Assembly: GCF_000222685.1 (NCBI RefSeq)
Contig: NZ_AFWJ01000013.1
Location: 1 to 64,000, forward strand
Origin: Vibrio nigripulchritudo ATCC 27043
Lineage (GTDB): Bacteria; Pseudomonadota; Gammaproteobacteria; Enterobacterales; Vibrionaceae
Direction of reading: 5' to 3'
Length of the DNA: 64,000 nt
Part shown: piece by piece, positions 17,566 to 25,545 of the stretch
How positions within the stretch are numbered: position 1 is the stretch's first letter
Layout of the letters: every line of letters starts with the position of its first letter
The notes under the pieces: generated by a model
Databases searched by the model: none
Told to the model about the DNA's origin: nothing
Seen by the model: the letters and a program-made list of their open reading frames with translations, nothing else
Made by a program: the position numbers and the translations under genes

Positions 17566-17730
17566 TAAGTACTCCATTTGGAGCCTATTACTTAACGATT
17601 TAGTGGCTTACAAAAAAAGTGGAATGATGCCGAATCAACACCTAAATCGTACAACTTGGTTGTCATCTGTCGCTTTTCAGAACCGACCACTATGACAACC
17701 ACCAAATACAGATAAATCATGGAGTACTTA
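17566..17730. repeat. Nested inverted repeats in a gene-free stretch
   Basis: TAAGTACTCCAT (17566-17577) and ATGGAGTACTTA (17719-17730) form a perfect 12-bp outer pair. Inside are two smaller pairs, ACGATTTA/TAAATCGT and GGTTGTCAT/ATGACAACC. The whole region could fold into a branched structure or be the end pair of a MITE-like element. No gene is seen from 17432 to 17785. Confidence 0.5.
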
Positions 17731-17785
17731 ACCAAATAAATGGTGGTGTTGAAGGGACAGTCTCCATGATATTGGCTACTCGATA

Positions 17786-18601
17786 TTATCGTTCCTGCCG
17801 CTCACTCCAGTCTTTAATAATATGGTGAAGTTGTTTTACCCCATCCGTCAGCGCGGCTGGTCCGGGTTGCAAGATTTCACTTGAGTTGATTTCATACACT
17901 TCATCATTTTGAATGGCGGGAATGTTCTGCCAGCCCTCTCGCTGAGTCAGTTTGTCTTTTTGGAAACGACGACCACACCAGGAAGCGATGATAATGTCGG
18001 GCTGTTTTTCTATCACCTGTTCAGGGTGTTCGATAATTCTGTTTTTGGCTAACGACTCTTTGGCAAACTCCTGATAACAGTCGATGCCACCAGCGAGCTC
18101 CACTAACTCACTCACCCAGGTGATGCCGGTAATTAATGGATCGAACCACTCTTCAAAATACACTCTCGGTTTGTGGGTGAGCGAATCGGCACTTGCCTTA
18201 ACTTCAGCCAGCCCTTGGGTAAGTTCCTGCACTAACTTTTCACCTTTTTGAGGTTCACCGATAAGTGCGCTAAGCGTTCGTATCATTTGCAGCGTGTCAC
18301 TTAAAGTTCGGTGATTAAAGCAGTGAACATCGACGCCCTGCTTAACCAAGTCGCGAACAATGTCTGCCTGAATGTCTGAAAATGCCAGAACCAAATCTGG
18401 TTTGAGATCCATGATTTTCTCGATACGTGCATTCACAAATGCTGATACTTTGGGCTTTTCGCGTTTGGCTCTTTCGGGGCGTACCGTGTAGGCAGAAACA
18501 CCGACAATTCTGTCTTCTTCTCCCATCAGGTAAAGCGCTTCGGTGGTTTCTTCTGTCAGGCATATGATTCGTTTTGGCCATTGCGGCGCGGGGATTGGCA
18601 T
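17786..18601 (-). CDS. Cobalamin-binding-type (BtuF/TroA-like) protein
   Basis: The protein has 271 residues. The fold is that of helical-backbone binding proteins: RIICLTEETTEALYLMGEEDRIVGVS at the start, KIMDLKPDLVLAFSDIQ in the first lobe, a long linking helix, then VELAGGIDCY and QPDIIIASWCG in the second lobe. Related proteins bind vitamin B12 or iron chelates. There is no signal peptide, so this one may act in the cytoplasm, as many vibrio annotations of this family imply. No transporter genes are adjacent. The ligand is not proven. Confidence 0.75.
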   Translation of the reverse strand: MPIPAPQWPKRIICLTEETTEALYLMGEEDRIVGVSAYTVRPERAKREKPKVSAFVNARIEKIMDLKPDLVLAFSDIQADIVRDLVKQGVDVHCFNHRTLSDTLQMIRTLSALIGEPQKGEKLVQELTQGLAEVKASADSLTHKPRVYFEEWFDPLITGITWVSELVELAGGIDCYQEFAKESLAKNRIIEHPEQVIEKQPDIIIASWCGRRFQKDKLTQREGWQNIPAIQNDEVYEINSSEILQPGPAALTDGVKQLHHIIKDWSERQER

Positions 18602-18742
18602 CGGGTTCGCCTACTCGTGTTGGTGGATATTAGGTAATTGAATTATAGGGAAGTTTTGAGCGAGTTAAACCCAGGCTTTGGTAAGGAAATTTAGCGGATA
18701 ACCGTAAGCACTAAACCCGCGGGCTATTCCGCTGCATACTAT

Positions 18743-19351
18743 TTAGGATGAGTTGCTAATTTTCTGATCTTTTTCGTCTTGCGCTACTTTCGTACTGCCA
18801 TCGGCCACCTTGATTCTTGTGTCTCCAACGACCAGTTCGGTTTCTTTTTTCATGATCTCTGCCAGCTGGCTGTTCATCTCTCTCGCTAATCCGACAAACT
18901 CACTAGTCGACGCTGAATTAACATCAAACTGCCTGGCTTTTTCTGCCATTTCTTGCTGGTGCCTTTTCTCTTCGAACTCCATTTGAGCCAGTTTGACTTC
19001 TTTCTCCATCTGATACTGTTTAATTCGCTCTTCCCGTTCACGCTCTCTGTCTTTGTAGGTTTCGTCTTCCTCTTTACCCACAGAAGCCTCACGAATAACC
19101 ATAATAAGCGCCATCACAACCGGAGCAATCATACCCACCACTGGCGTAAACGCTTCCACTTCAAGGAAATAGCCAGACATACAGGTAATAAGTACTAGCA
19201 CCACTGTTGTAGGCATTGCCCATCTTCCAACAAGCACCATAACCACTTCCTGGGGCTTTGATCGGTCTTTTGCTTTGGTGTGCTCCTCCTCTTCTAAGTC
19301 TTTAAGTTCTTGCTCTATACGCTCTAAATCATCAAGATCTTTGTCTGACAT
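18743..19351 (-). CDS. Two-helix membrane protein with coiled coil
   Basis: The protein has 202 residues. An acidic N-terminal helix (about 1-35) precedes two membrane segments (about 45-65 and 70-87). A long charged coiled coil follows (about 92-145, rich in E, K, R and Q), then a polar tail. It lies 57 bases downstream of a holin-like gene on the same strand. The family is not recognised. It may form a membrane complex with that neighbour; phage spanin/holin-accessory or mechanosensitive roles are possible but unsupported. Confidence 0.6.
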   Translation of the reverse strand: MSDKDLDDLERIEQELKDLEEEEHTKAKDRSKPQEVVMVLVGRWAMPTTVVLVLITCMSGYFLEVEAFTPVVGMIAPVVMALIMVIREASVGKEEDETYKDREREREERIKQYQMEKEVKLAQMEFEEKRHQQEMAEKARQFDVNSASTSEFVGLAREMNSQLAEIMKKETELVVGDTRIKVADGSTKVAQDEKDQKISNSS

Positions 19352-19408
19352 GCATCCCCCTACAATTGAAAGGACTGATTTAACTAGCCACTGTTATTAT
19401 TTGCGACG

Positions 19409-19726
19409 CTATAAATTGCACCGGTCGGCGACACGTATTGCATAATTTGAAACAACGACTAATCCTAAAAGCCACCGATACCACTCTGGAAACTCAGAGA
19501 TAAGGGTAAACCCAGGAAGAATGTAGTCCCGGACTACAGGTATAAAACTTAAGATAAAAGGCAGGCAGAAAATCATCGTCAACCATTCGCTTTGCCAGCC
19601 GAAACCTACACTCGTCTGGTCGATTAGCCGAATTTTGGCTTCTGCCCGAGCACGCTGTATTTTCTTGTGACTGACTAACCGTTCAAGCAACGATGCTTTG
19701 CAAACTTTGTATACGCTCCAAGCCAT
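19409..19726 (-). CDS. Holin-like (3TM type) small membrane protein
   Basis: The protein has about 105 residues. GAGGAG four bases upstream selects the ATG at 19726 (MAWSVYKV). The C-terminal half has two clear membrane segments, WLTMIFCLPFILSFIPVV and WYRWLLGLVVVSNYAIRV, with FPEWYRW between them. This pattern resembles the C-terminal part of phage 3TM holins, which permeabilise the inner membrane. No other phage gene is present. The gene lies upstream of a coiled-coil membrane protein and close to an R-body locus, where a release function would make sense; that link is speculation. Confidence 0.55.
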   Translation of the reverse strand: MAWSVYKVCKASLLERLVSHKKIQRARAEAKIRLIDQTSVGFGWQSEWLTMIFCLPFILSFIPVVRDYILPGFTLISEFPEWYRWLLGLVVVSNYAIRVADRCNL

Positions 19727-20091
19727 AATGCTCCTCACTTACTTCTGCATACGTTTAATTTGTAATGTGCCCGTGTATGGGCACTGCCGTTCCTGAAAGG
19801 ATTTGAACCCAATCCAAGCGTTTCTACCTTGAATCTAATTCAACTCTGGAGCGCTTACTCGGCTTGAGAAATGCAATAGTCTGCGAAATTATCTAGATTT
19901 CATAAAATCTCTAATACTTAAAGAAAAAGCTTACCAGCTTAGAAGTGACCAGCATTTAGCCCTGCAAATAGATTCAAAACACTCGGCACCAGTCAATAGT
20001 ATGTTTTTTATCAGTATGAGTTTTTTCTCTAAGTCGGGCTTACAGCGAATCAATACACAAAGCGTATGCTTGATGTATCTATAACCTTTTA

Positions 20092-20121
20092 GTCATACCT
20101 GTTCCTTAAATTGATATGAAT
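20092..20121 (+). promoter_or_regulatory. Upstream element shared by two paralogous genes (copy 1)
   Basis: GTCATACC at 20092 and ATTGATATGAAT at 20110 lie 116 and 98 bases before the ATG at 20208. The same two motifs occur at exactly the same distances before the paralogue at 22256. No other gene feature is seen between 19727 and 20207. Confidence 0.55.
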
Positions 20122-20207
20122 ATCCATTATTTCAATGCGTGTATTTATGGTTAGCCATTAAACTACTTTAGGGATAGATCGCATCCAAGAACATGGAGAG
20201 ACTGGTT

Positions 20208-21134
20208 ATGACGATTTCACTGTTAGTTGGTACAACAAATATAGATGGAACGGGATCTGCGGCAGATTTAACGGCGGAGAATGCTACTCAAGCCATTGAA
20301 GGTGCAGGGAGCTCACACGATGTATGGGGAGTTGATCTTGTAAACTTCATGGGTCATGAGGGAAATTCCTCTCATGAAGAATTCAATACTGTCCAAGCAT
20401 CGGTGGTCAGTTGGGGTAAAAAGGGCTACAAAGAGGCAAAAGTAGAAGGTGATGTCGACGGTGTCTTCCTCGCTAATTTCGTTGATGTTCATGTGTCACT
20501 GGACAATGAATCAGGTTCCTATGTGAGCATTGAAAATGCCAAACGCGGATATGTAGAAACATCTTCAGGGGATGATGATGTCTTTATTACGGTACGATCG
20601 AACAATAACCTTTGGAGCAACCACTTTGACGTAAAAACGGGCGAAGGTAATGACCGTATATCCATGTGGGATGCCGGGGGTTCACAGTATACAAGCCTGA
20701 ATATTGATGCTGGAAGCGGGCATGACATTGTTGATATCAGCAGGTTACGAGATGCCGACCCAGGCGTTACAAGGATTGTGGATGGTGGAGAAGGCTTCGA
20801 TGTGTATGTAAAAGGTGGCTCTCATACTTCTGTTGATTTCAAAAACTTTGAAGTTATTGAGGTCAATTATGCCGACGATTTTCACGTCGAACTTACGTTA
20901 GAAGATTTGAGTAAGAATGGGCAGGGCGAGCATGGACTGATCATTGATGCGGTCACCTTTAATATTGAAGATGCTGACCGCATGGAAAAAAGTGCCCTTA
21001 CCGACTCGGATAAACTTTACCTGCACGATCATGGATATTCCGGCGAGGCTTTTGTCAAAGTCGATGTTTTTGACGATTTTTCAATACCTGATTCGCACTA
21101 CACCATCTTCGTCTATGACGATATCCTTGCTTAG
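20208..21134 (+). CDS. Acidic repeat protein, degenerate GD-rich beta-roll type (copy 1)
   Basis: The protein has about 308 residues. GGAGAG about eight bases upstream supports the ATG at 20208 (MTISLLVGTTN). It is strongly acidic, with spaced GEGNDRI, GSGHDIVD and GGEGFDVY motifs. These resemble degenerate RTX nonapeptides (GGxGxDxx) that bind calcium in a parallel beta-roll. There is no Sec signal peptide; RTX proteins usually leave by a type I exporter using a C-terminal signal, and the tail (YTIFVYDDILA) is compatible, but no exporter is nearby. It is a paralogue of the gene at 22256, sharing LLVGTTNID and the VDFKNFEVI stretch. Confidence 0.7.
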   Translation: MTISLLVGTTNIDGTGSAADLTAENATQAIEGAGSSHDVWGVDLVNFMGHEGNSSHEEFNTVQASVVSWGKKGYKEAKVEGDVDGVFLANFVDVHVSLDNESGSYVSIENAKRGYVETSSGDDDVFITVRSNNNLWSNHFDVKTGEGNDRISMWDAGGSQYTSLNIDAGSGHDIVDISRLRDADPGVTRIVDGGEGFDVYVKGGSHTSVDFKNFEVIEVNYADDFHVELTLEDLSKNGQGEHGLIIDAVTFNIEDADRMEKSALTDSDKLYLHDHGYSGEAFVKVDVFDDFSIPDSHYTIFVYDDILA

Positions 21135-21155
21135 GATCTCAGGGGTAAAAAACAA

Positions 21156-21205
21156 AACGCCAGTGATGCGAAAAGCATTTACGCTTTAGCATCGCTGACG
21201 TTTTT
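21156..21205. terminator. Bidirectional terminator
   Basis: AACGCCAGTGATGCGAAAAG pairs, with three mismatches, with GCTTTAGCATCGCTGACGTT and is followed by TTT. It separates the convergent genes ending at 21134 and 21222. Confidence 0.7.
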
Positions 21206-21221
21206 ACGTTCAATTGGTCAG

Positions 21222-21776
21222 TTACAACACTCGCAGACACTTCTCTGGTGGCAGGCTCAGCAACGTGTTGGCGAAGTTGATTTTCTCGTCACGCCACTTC
21301 ATCGCCGCTTCATGACTGTCTTTTGATCTTCTGTCTGCTTCAAAGTAACTGTGTTGTGGCAAACCGTCGGCTGGCGTCATAACCATAGACTGCTCATTCA
21401 CTCGCATAGTAAAGAGGAATTGACCTCGTTGACCCGATTGCGCGCCAGGATGGTGAAGCGTGGTATCACAACAGTAGCGTTTATCGCGCAGTGCACGACA
21501 GGTGTATTCGAATGCGTCTTGCGTACCGCGCCCAGGGAAAGAAGTATAAATACTGATGCCGTCGCGCTGTAATGCTCCCGACCCTGCACTCAGTTCAACC
21601 GCGTATTGCACCAGCCTAAATCCGAGAACCAACCCTCCGATGCTGTTGATCCCACTGAATTGAATCGCACCAGCTAAGCTCAGGCGCAGTCGATCTTCAT
21701 TCTCATACAGATAAAGATCTGGGGATGCCCAGTCACTCTGAGGAATAAGTAGCTTGGTGATGTCAGATTGGTCCAT
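21222..21776 (-). CDS. Hypothetical protein
   Basis: The protein has 184 residues, with GGAGA well placed before the ATG. It is soluble, without membrane segments. Glycine-rich NSIGGLVLGFRLVQYAVELS and the Cys pair in YCCDTTLHHPGAQSG are the most distinctive parts. I do not recognise a family. It is inserted between the two paralogous acidic repeat genes but on the opposite strand, and 21777-22139 to its right shows no gene. Confidence 0.6.
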   Translation of the reverse strand: MDQSDITKLLIPQSDWASPDLYLYENEDRLRLSLAGAIQFSGINSIGGLVLGFRLVQYAVELSAGSGALQRDGISIYTSFPGRGTQDAFEYTCRALRDKRYCCDTTLHHPGAQSGQRGQFLFTMRVNEQSMVMTPADGLPQHSYFEADRRSKDSHEAAMKWRDEKINFANTLLSLPPEKCLRVL

Positions 21777-22139
21777 TTCGGTCTCCGCTATTATTACGCG
21801 TTGGTGATGTTTGTTACTAACTTTATACGAATAAGAACCATTATCAATAATGTATCTAAAAAAACCGGAGATTGGATCCCGCTTCTTTTGTCTGTCCCAC
21901 GCTTTTCTTCGACTGCTCTACTGCTTAAAGCATTTCGAGACATCGAAGCACTTCAAAACCCAACAAACAAAGGATTAGGCAAAGCGGTAATCAACGTATG
22001 AATAGTGAAGAGTTGAAAACTCAGTCAGTTAAACTACTTTTATTAAATACATCTAATTTTATAGTATGAGTTTTATTATATTAATTTCACTGCAACTAAT
22101 CCCATCAAATGAAGTAGAAAAACGTACGGTAACCAATTT

Positions 22140-22169
22140 GTCATACCCTCGCCCTATATTGAGATGAAT
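22140..22169 (+). promoter_or_regulatory. Upstream element shared by two paralogous genes (copy 2)
   Basis: GTCATACC at 22140 and ATTGAGATGAAT at 22158 are spaced exactly as in copy 1 and lie 116 and 98 bases before the ATG at 22256. The surrounding sequence is much less conserved, which suggests selection on these boxes. Confidence 0.55.
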
Positions 22170-22255
22170 GTCTCTTTCACACATTTCCTAACGCAAAATT
22201 AACAAATAGACTCCACTTCGAAACATGTCGTTTCACTTAAATGGAGGTTATTGTT

Positions 22256-23152
22256 ATGAAAGATGTACTGTTGGTCGGCACTACAAATTTAGATAGCACA
22301 GGAACAGCCGGAAATTTAACAGTTGAAAATGCGACACAGGCGATCATAGGTACAGGTTGGTCGTTCGGGCTAGATGAAGGTGTTGATCTAGCCAATTACG
22401 ATTGGGGACACGGCGGTAAAATCTACGCCAGAACAGAGGAATGGGACAAAGGTAATTACAAAGAGGCGAAAGTCGAAGGGGATTCGAGCTGCGTTTACCT
22501 TGAAAACTTTGTGGATGTGAATGTCTCTCTGAATAACTACTGTGGCTCTAAAGTTTTTATCAATAACTCTAAACGCGGCGATATCGAGACGGGTTGTGGT
22601 CACGATAAAATCTATATTTCCGTTCAATCCAACAACAGTCTTTGGGAAAACGATTTTGATATTTCAACCGGAGCGGGAAATGACGTTATCAAAATGGTGG
22701 ACAGCAACAATTCTCATCTGACTGATGTCACCATCAATGCCGGCTCTGGGCATGATTTCGTTGATATTTCAAAACTGAAGAACGCGGAAGACGGCATTGT
22801 GCGCGACGTTGACGGGGGTTCAGGCTTCGACAAGTTTGTATTTGGTACGGATGATTCCGTCGATTTCAAAAACTTCGAAGTGATTGTCGGTACTGCACAA
22901 ACCTCGAATTTTAATCTTACGTCTGAACATTTAAAAAACAATGGCTTTGATCAGTATGGGCTTGTTGTGACAGGTTCAAACTTTGCGTTAGAAGGGGTCG
23001 ATTCGGTTTCACATTCCGAATTGAGCGAGACTCAGGAAGCCTATCTCAACTGGCTGGGTTACGACGATGACGAATATTCAGCGCTGACTGTTTTTGATGG
23101 AAGTGACACTTACACCATTCTTACCGATAGCTGCTGTGACGTGATGGTTTAA
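22256..23152 (+). CDS. Acidic repeat protein, degenerate GD-rich beta-roll type (copy 2)
   Basis: The protein has about 298 residues. GGAGG upstream supports the ATG at 22256 (MKDVLLVGTTNLD). It shares with copy 1 the N-terminal LLVGTTN...TENATQAI region, the YKEAKVEGD block, SLWxNDFDI/STGAGNDVIK, INAGSGHDFVDISKL and VDFKNFEVI. The GxGxD units suggest calcium binding, although there are too few canonical RTX repeats to be sure. No Sec signal is seen. Unlike copy 1 it has several cysteines, including a terminal DSCCDVMV. A tandem duplication with conserved upstream sequence is likely. Function unknown. Confidence 0.7.
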   Translation: MKDVLLVGTTNLDSTGTAGNLTVENATQAIIGTGWSFGLDEGVDLANYDWGHGGKIYARTEEWDKGNYKEAKVEGDSSCVYLENFVDVNVSLNNYCGSKVFINNSKRGDIETGCGHDKIYISVQSNNSLWENDFDISTGAGNDVIKMVDSNNSHLTDVTINAGSGHDFVDISKLKNAEDGIVRDVDGGSGFDKFVFGTDDSVDFKNFEVIVGTAQTSNFNLTSEHLKNNGFDQYGLVVTGSNFALEGVDSVSHSELSETQEAYLNWLGYDDDEYSALTVFDGSDTYTILTDSCCDVMV

Positions 23153-23198
23153 CGTTCTTCAAACCTGAATAACACTTCAAAATCACATCATATATACA

Positions 23199-23235
23199 AA
23201 TCCAGGCTGCACTCTTTGTGCACCTGGATTTTCTT
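23199..23235 (+). terminator. Rho-independent terminator
   Basis: AATCCAGG...CAC and GTG..CCTGGATT form a stem around TCTTT and are followed by TTCTTC. It lies about 50 bases after the stop of the second acidic repeat gene. Confidence 0.75.
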
Positions 23236-23278
23236 CAAAATTTAGAGTCTGTTGTTCTTAGGGTTTGCTGACTTAGTT

Positions 23279-23386
23279 TTACAGTGTCAGCAACCAGACA
23301 TCGACGACGCCTTTAAAGGCTTGGTTGAATTGATAAAGAGTCAGAAAGGTCAGCCAGGCTAACATCAGCAGTTCAAGTATTCGCAT
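23279..23386 (-). CDS. Small membrane protein, 35 residues
   Basis: A short frame starting MRILELLMLAWLTFL ends at the TAA at 23281-23279. AAGGAG precedes the ATG at 23386 with good spacing. The N-terminal 20 residues form one hydrophobic helix; the rest is FNQAFKGVVDVWLLTL. It sits downstream of the last R-body gene on the same strand, in an otherwise empty 390-base gap. Too short for family assignment, but the ribosome site and membrane helix make it credible. Confidence 0.5.
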   Translation of the reverse strand: MRILELLMLAWLTFLTLYQFNQAFKGVVDVWLLTL

Positions 23387-23539
23387 TGGTTCTCCTTGTA
23401 CCTAAGTAACCTGAACTCGAGATAACTTAGGGTGAAATTTTTATTCTCAAGGAGGAAATTTTAAAAGAGACTCTGAGTAGTAATCTTCGCTAATACAATG
23501 AGATTTATGGTGAATTTACTTATTTCATCGACAAATGAA

Positions 23540-23806
23540 TCAATCAAACTTCTTGGCAACTTCCGCCGCTTTACTGCCGAGTTCTGCAAAATTGGCGGTC
23601 CCTTTTTCCATTATCTTCTGAGCCTGTTCGATCACCTGAACGTATTTAGGATCACCGGTAGCCAAAAGCTCTGAGAGCGCAACACCAATGGCTGTTGTAC
23701 TCATGGTATTCAGGTTACGCAGGTTATCAGCCGCGTCCTGAACCGCGATTGCGGTCGACTGTGCCACCGACTGCTTTGCTTTATCTGTTGTACTTTCACT
23801 CGCCAT
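23540..23806 (-). CDS. Reb-associated small protein (A-type)
   Basis: An 88-residue helical protein, paralogous to the gene at 25193. Both share QSVAQSxAIAxxDAxDNLRNLNT, STTAIGxALSxxLxTGDxKY and a following IxQAQ. These phrases recur in genes that accompany RebB subunits in bacterial R-body loci. It is the last gene of the ten-gene run. Probably a structural or assembly component of the R-body ribbon; the exact role is unknown. Confidence 0.7.
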   Translation of the reverse strand: MASESTTDKAKQSVAQSTAIAVQDAADNLRNLNTMSTTAIGVALSELLATGDPKYVQVIEQAQKIMEKGTANFAELGSKAAEVAKKFD

Positions 23807-23824
23807 ACCCTGCCCTTATACTGA

Positions 23825-24013
23825 CTAGCCACCTTTCTTGAGGATTAAGGCACAGGCGGTTGAGGTTGAGGCGTTGGCAACGGTTTGCATTCCCTGCTGA
23901 GTGGTTACCGCATTTTGCATGTGTAACCCCATGGTGTCTGACATGGCGGAGTCGGCAAGTTGCACGATCATGTCCGACACTTGTTCCAGCTCTTTCTTAC
24001 CATCGTCACTCAT
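23825..24013 (-). CDS. Short RebB-domain R-body protein
   Basis: The protein has about 62 residues. GGAGAG selects the ATG at 24013 (MSDDGKKE). The segment SDTMGLHMQNAVTTQQGMQTVANAST is the RebB-like core: small-residue-rich amphipathic helix, invariant AVTxQQ. It lacks the usual N-terminal VTDSVTQ block. It pairs in type with the E-type gene at 24662, which has the same HNAVTxQQ signature. Likely an R-body structural subunit. Confidence 0.7.
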   Translation of the reverse strand: MSDDGKKELEQVSDMIVQLADSAMSDTMGLHMQNAVTTQQGMQTVANASTSTACALILKKGG

Positions 24014-24096
24014 TGATGCTCTCCAAAAAGAAAAGGCCAATCAAAGAGGGATGGCCTAAATGGGGTATTAGGGTCTGTTGACCATAGGGATAAGCT

Positions 24097-24384
24097 TTAT
24101 TCGCTATCTTTCTCGACGATTTCTTCCGTTGCCCGGCTAAGAGCGGCTGTACCGATGGCGGTGAGTGCATTCACCCCTTGCACGGTTGCTGCCTGCATTC
24201 CAATATTCGCCTGCTGCTGAGCATTGGTGGCGTTGTTGTTCAGGTTCGACATTGCCAACCCCATGGAGGTATACAAATTACCCATGGCGTTTGAAGGCGA
24301 ACTTGCCAATACCTGAGTATTGGTCTGGGTGACAGAATCGGTGATCTGCTCGTTTACTTTTACTTCGTCTTTAGATTTTGGCAT
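24097..24384 (-). CDS. RebB-family R-body subunit
   Basis: The protein has 95 residues and a complete RebB domain: VNEQITDSVTQTNTQVL, then SPSNAMGNLY, NATNAQQQANIGMQAATVQGVNAL and an acidic end. In Caedibacter RebA and RebB polymerise into a rolled protein ribbon (type 51 R-body) that springs open. GGAG lies 7 bases before the ATG. This copy is diverged from the three closely related ones at 25546, 25886 and 26177. Confidence 0.85.
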   Translation of the reverse strand: MPKSKDEVKVNEQITDSVTQTNTQVLASSPSNAMGNLYTSMGLAMSNLNNNATNAQQQANIGMQAATVQGVNALTAIGTAALSRATEEIVEKDSE

Positions 24385-24396
24385 TTCTAGACTCCA

Positions 24397-24669
24397 TTAT
24401 TCACTTGGTAACAACTGCTGCAGTTGTTGGTTAATTTTTCCCATTTCTTGCTCTAGCAAACCTTCAACATTGCTGAGCATGCTGTTGACTTCCGTTTCGA
24501 TCTTCTCGACCGACTCTTCCGGATCAGACACTTTGAACTGCGCTTGCGATTTAGCGATCATCGCCTGAACTTCCTGCTGTTGCTCACGAGTGAACGCTTC
24601 TATCTGCTCCAACTGCTTGTTTACGTCAAAGTTCAGAGCATTTTCACTGCCCACTTTTTCACTACTCAC
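24397..24669 (-). CDS. Coiled-coil protein in the R-body locus
   Basis: A 90-residue protein with a GTG start at 24669 and AGGAG six bases upstream. The start overlaps the end of the preceding gene by eight bases, so translation is coupled. Almost the whole chain is Glu/Gln/Lys helical (QLEQIEAFTREQQQEVQ and later repeats). There is no RebB motif. It may be an assembly or scaffold factor, as the small non-RebB gene RebC/D is proposed to be in Caedibacter, but homology is not visible. Confidence 0.6.
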   Translation of the reverse strand: MSSEKVGSENALNFDVNKQLEQIEAFTREQQQEVQAMIAKSQAQFKVSDPEESVEKIETEVNSMLSNVEGLLEQEMGKINQQLQQLLPSE

Positions 24670-25114
24670 CGCTGTCTCCTTTGTCTTTCTTCAGAAACCC
24701 CAGAAGACTAAACTTGCCTTTCTTTTCTTCGACGGGTTCTACGGGCTCTGTGGCGATTTCCGGCTCTTCATCGTGCCCCATTTTCAATGCCCGTGAACCA
24801 GACATTGGCTGGGGGTTAGCCGCAGGTTGAGGAGCCGGATTGGATGTCGATTCCTGAACCACCGGAGCGGGTCTTACCTGAGTTTGCAAAAGCCTGGCGC
24901 AGGCATTGGTGACTGACGCCGCCGTCGTCATTTGAGATTGCTGCTGGCTGGTGACCGCGTTATGCATAGACAAACCCAGCGTATCAGCCAGAGTGGTTTC
25001 CAGCAGGCTGGTAGGCTGAACGGAAAAAGCCTGAAGCGTGTTAAATTCGTCTATTGTCTGGCTTGAGACTTCATGCTCAAACTCATTTTCAAATCGCGTA
25101 TCCTGCTCTTCCAT
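24662..25114 (-). CDS. RebB-like protein with proline-rich C-terminal extension
   Basis: The protein has about 150 residues; the ATG at 25114 fits AGGAG better than an in-frame GTG two codons earlier. An acidic N-terminal section leads to a RebB-like core, LADTLGLSMHNAVTSQQQSQMTTAAS. A long Pro/Glu-rich linker (about 80-125) follows, then a Lys-rich end KGKFSLLGFLKKDKGD. The extension is unlike the compact subunits and could tether the ribbon to something else. Part of the same operon. Confidence 0.65.
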   Translation of the reverse strand: MEEQDTRFENEFEHEVSSQTIDEFNTLQAFSVQPTSLLETTLADTLGLSMHNAVTSQQQSQMTTAASVTNACARLLQTQVRPAPVVQESTSNPAPQPAANPQPMSGSRALKMGHDEEPEIATEPVEPVEEKKGKFSLLGFLKKDKGDSGE

Positions 25115-25192
25115 GTTCACTCCTGTTTACGCTTAAGTTATGCATGTCATAAGACGGTTTCGTGATTACAAAGCAACACTCTGCAATGGCAT

Positions 25193-25486
25193 TTACTGAG
25201 CCTGATCCTGCAGAACAGTGGCTACCTTCTCACCGACCACACCAAAGTTTTCGGCACCGTTGGTGACGACCCGCTGAGCTTGATCGATGATCTCAAAGTA
25301 TTTGGTGTCACCGGTTTCCAGCATCTGACTTAGTGCGGTGCCAATTGCTGTCGTGCTCAGGGTGTTTAGGTTTCTTAAGTTGTCTGTGGCATCAGCCAGT
25401 GCGATTGCCGAAGACTGTGCCACCGACTGGTTGGCGGCATTAAATGCCGAGTTATCTTGATCCGGTGGGGAATTGATGTCTTTCAT
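25193..25486 (-). CDS. Reb-associated small protein (A-type)
   Basis: The protein has about 97 residues. AAGGAG upstream supports the ATG at 25486 (MKDINSPP). It is a paralogue of the last gene at 23540, with the same NLRNLNTLSTTAIGTALS and LETGDTKY features. The locus therefore contains two copies each of A-type and HNAV-type genes, suggesting an internal block duplication. Probable R-body component. Confidence 0.7.
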   Translation of the reverse strand: MKDINSPPDQDNSAFNAANQSVAQSSAIALADATDNLRNLNTLSTTAIGTALSQMLETGDTKYFEIIDQAQRVVTNGAENFGVVGEKVATVLQDQAQ

Positions 25487-25505
25487 ATTCAAGTCTCCTT
25501 AGAAT

Positions 25506-25537
25506 GCACCTTTGCCATCGTTTTCAGGCAAAGGTGC
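25506..25537 (-). terminator. Hairpin inside the R-body operon
   Basis: GCACCTTTGCC and GGCAAAGGTGC form a perfect 11-bp stem with a 10-base loop between the genes ending at 25546 and starting at 25486. There is no strong U-run on the minus strand. It may attenuate or protect the upstream message so that the main RebB subunits are made in excess. Confidence 0.5.
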
Positions 25538-25545
25538 TTTCTGCA

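Noticed and set aside
17566-17730. Integron attC site
   Set aside because: The inverted repeats lack the paired GTTRRRY/RYYYAAC core sites and no integrase or cassette array is present.
18743-19726. Prophage remnant
   Set aside because: Only a holin-like pair is present; no integrase, capsid, tail or terminase genes are seen nearby.
19790-19870. tRNA-like T-loop on the minus strand (GGGTTCAAATCC)
   Set aside because: Only the T-loop motif fits. No acceptor stem, anticodon arm or CCA end can be folded around it, so it is not called a tRNA or an attachment site.
21777-22139. Possible gene reading rightward at 21768-22001
   Set aside because: The frame overlaps the start of the 21222-21776 gene, has no ribosome site and gives a low-complexity, unrecognisable peptide.
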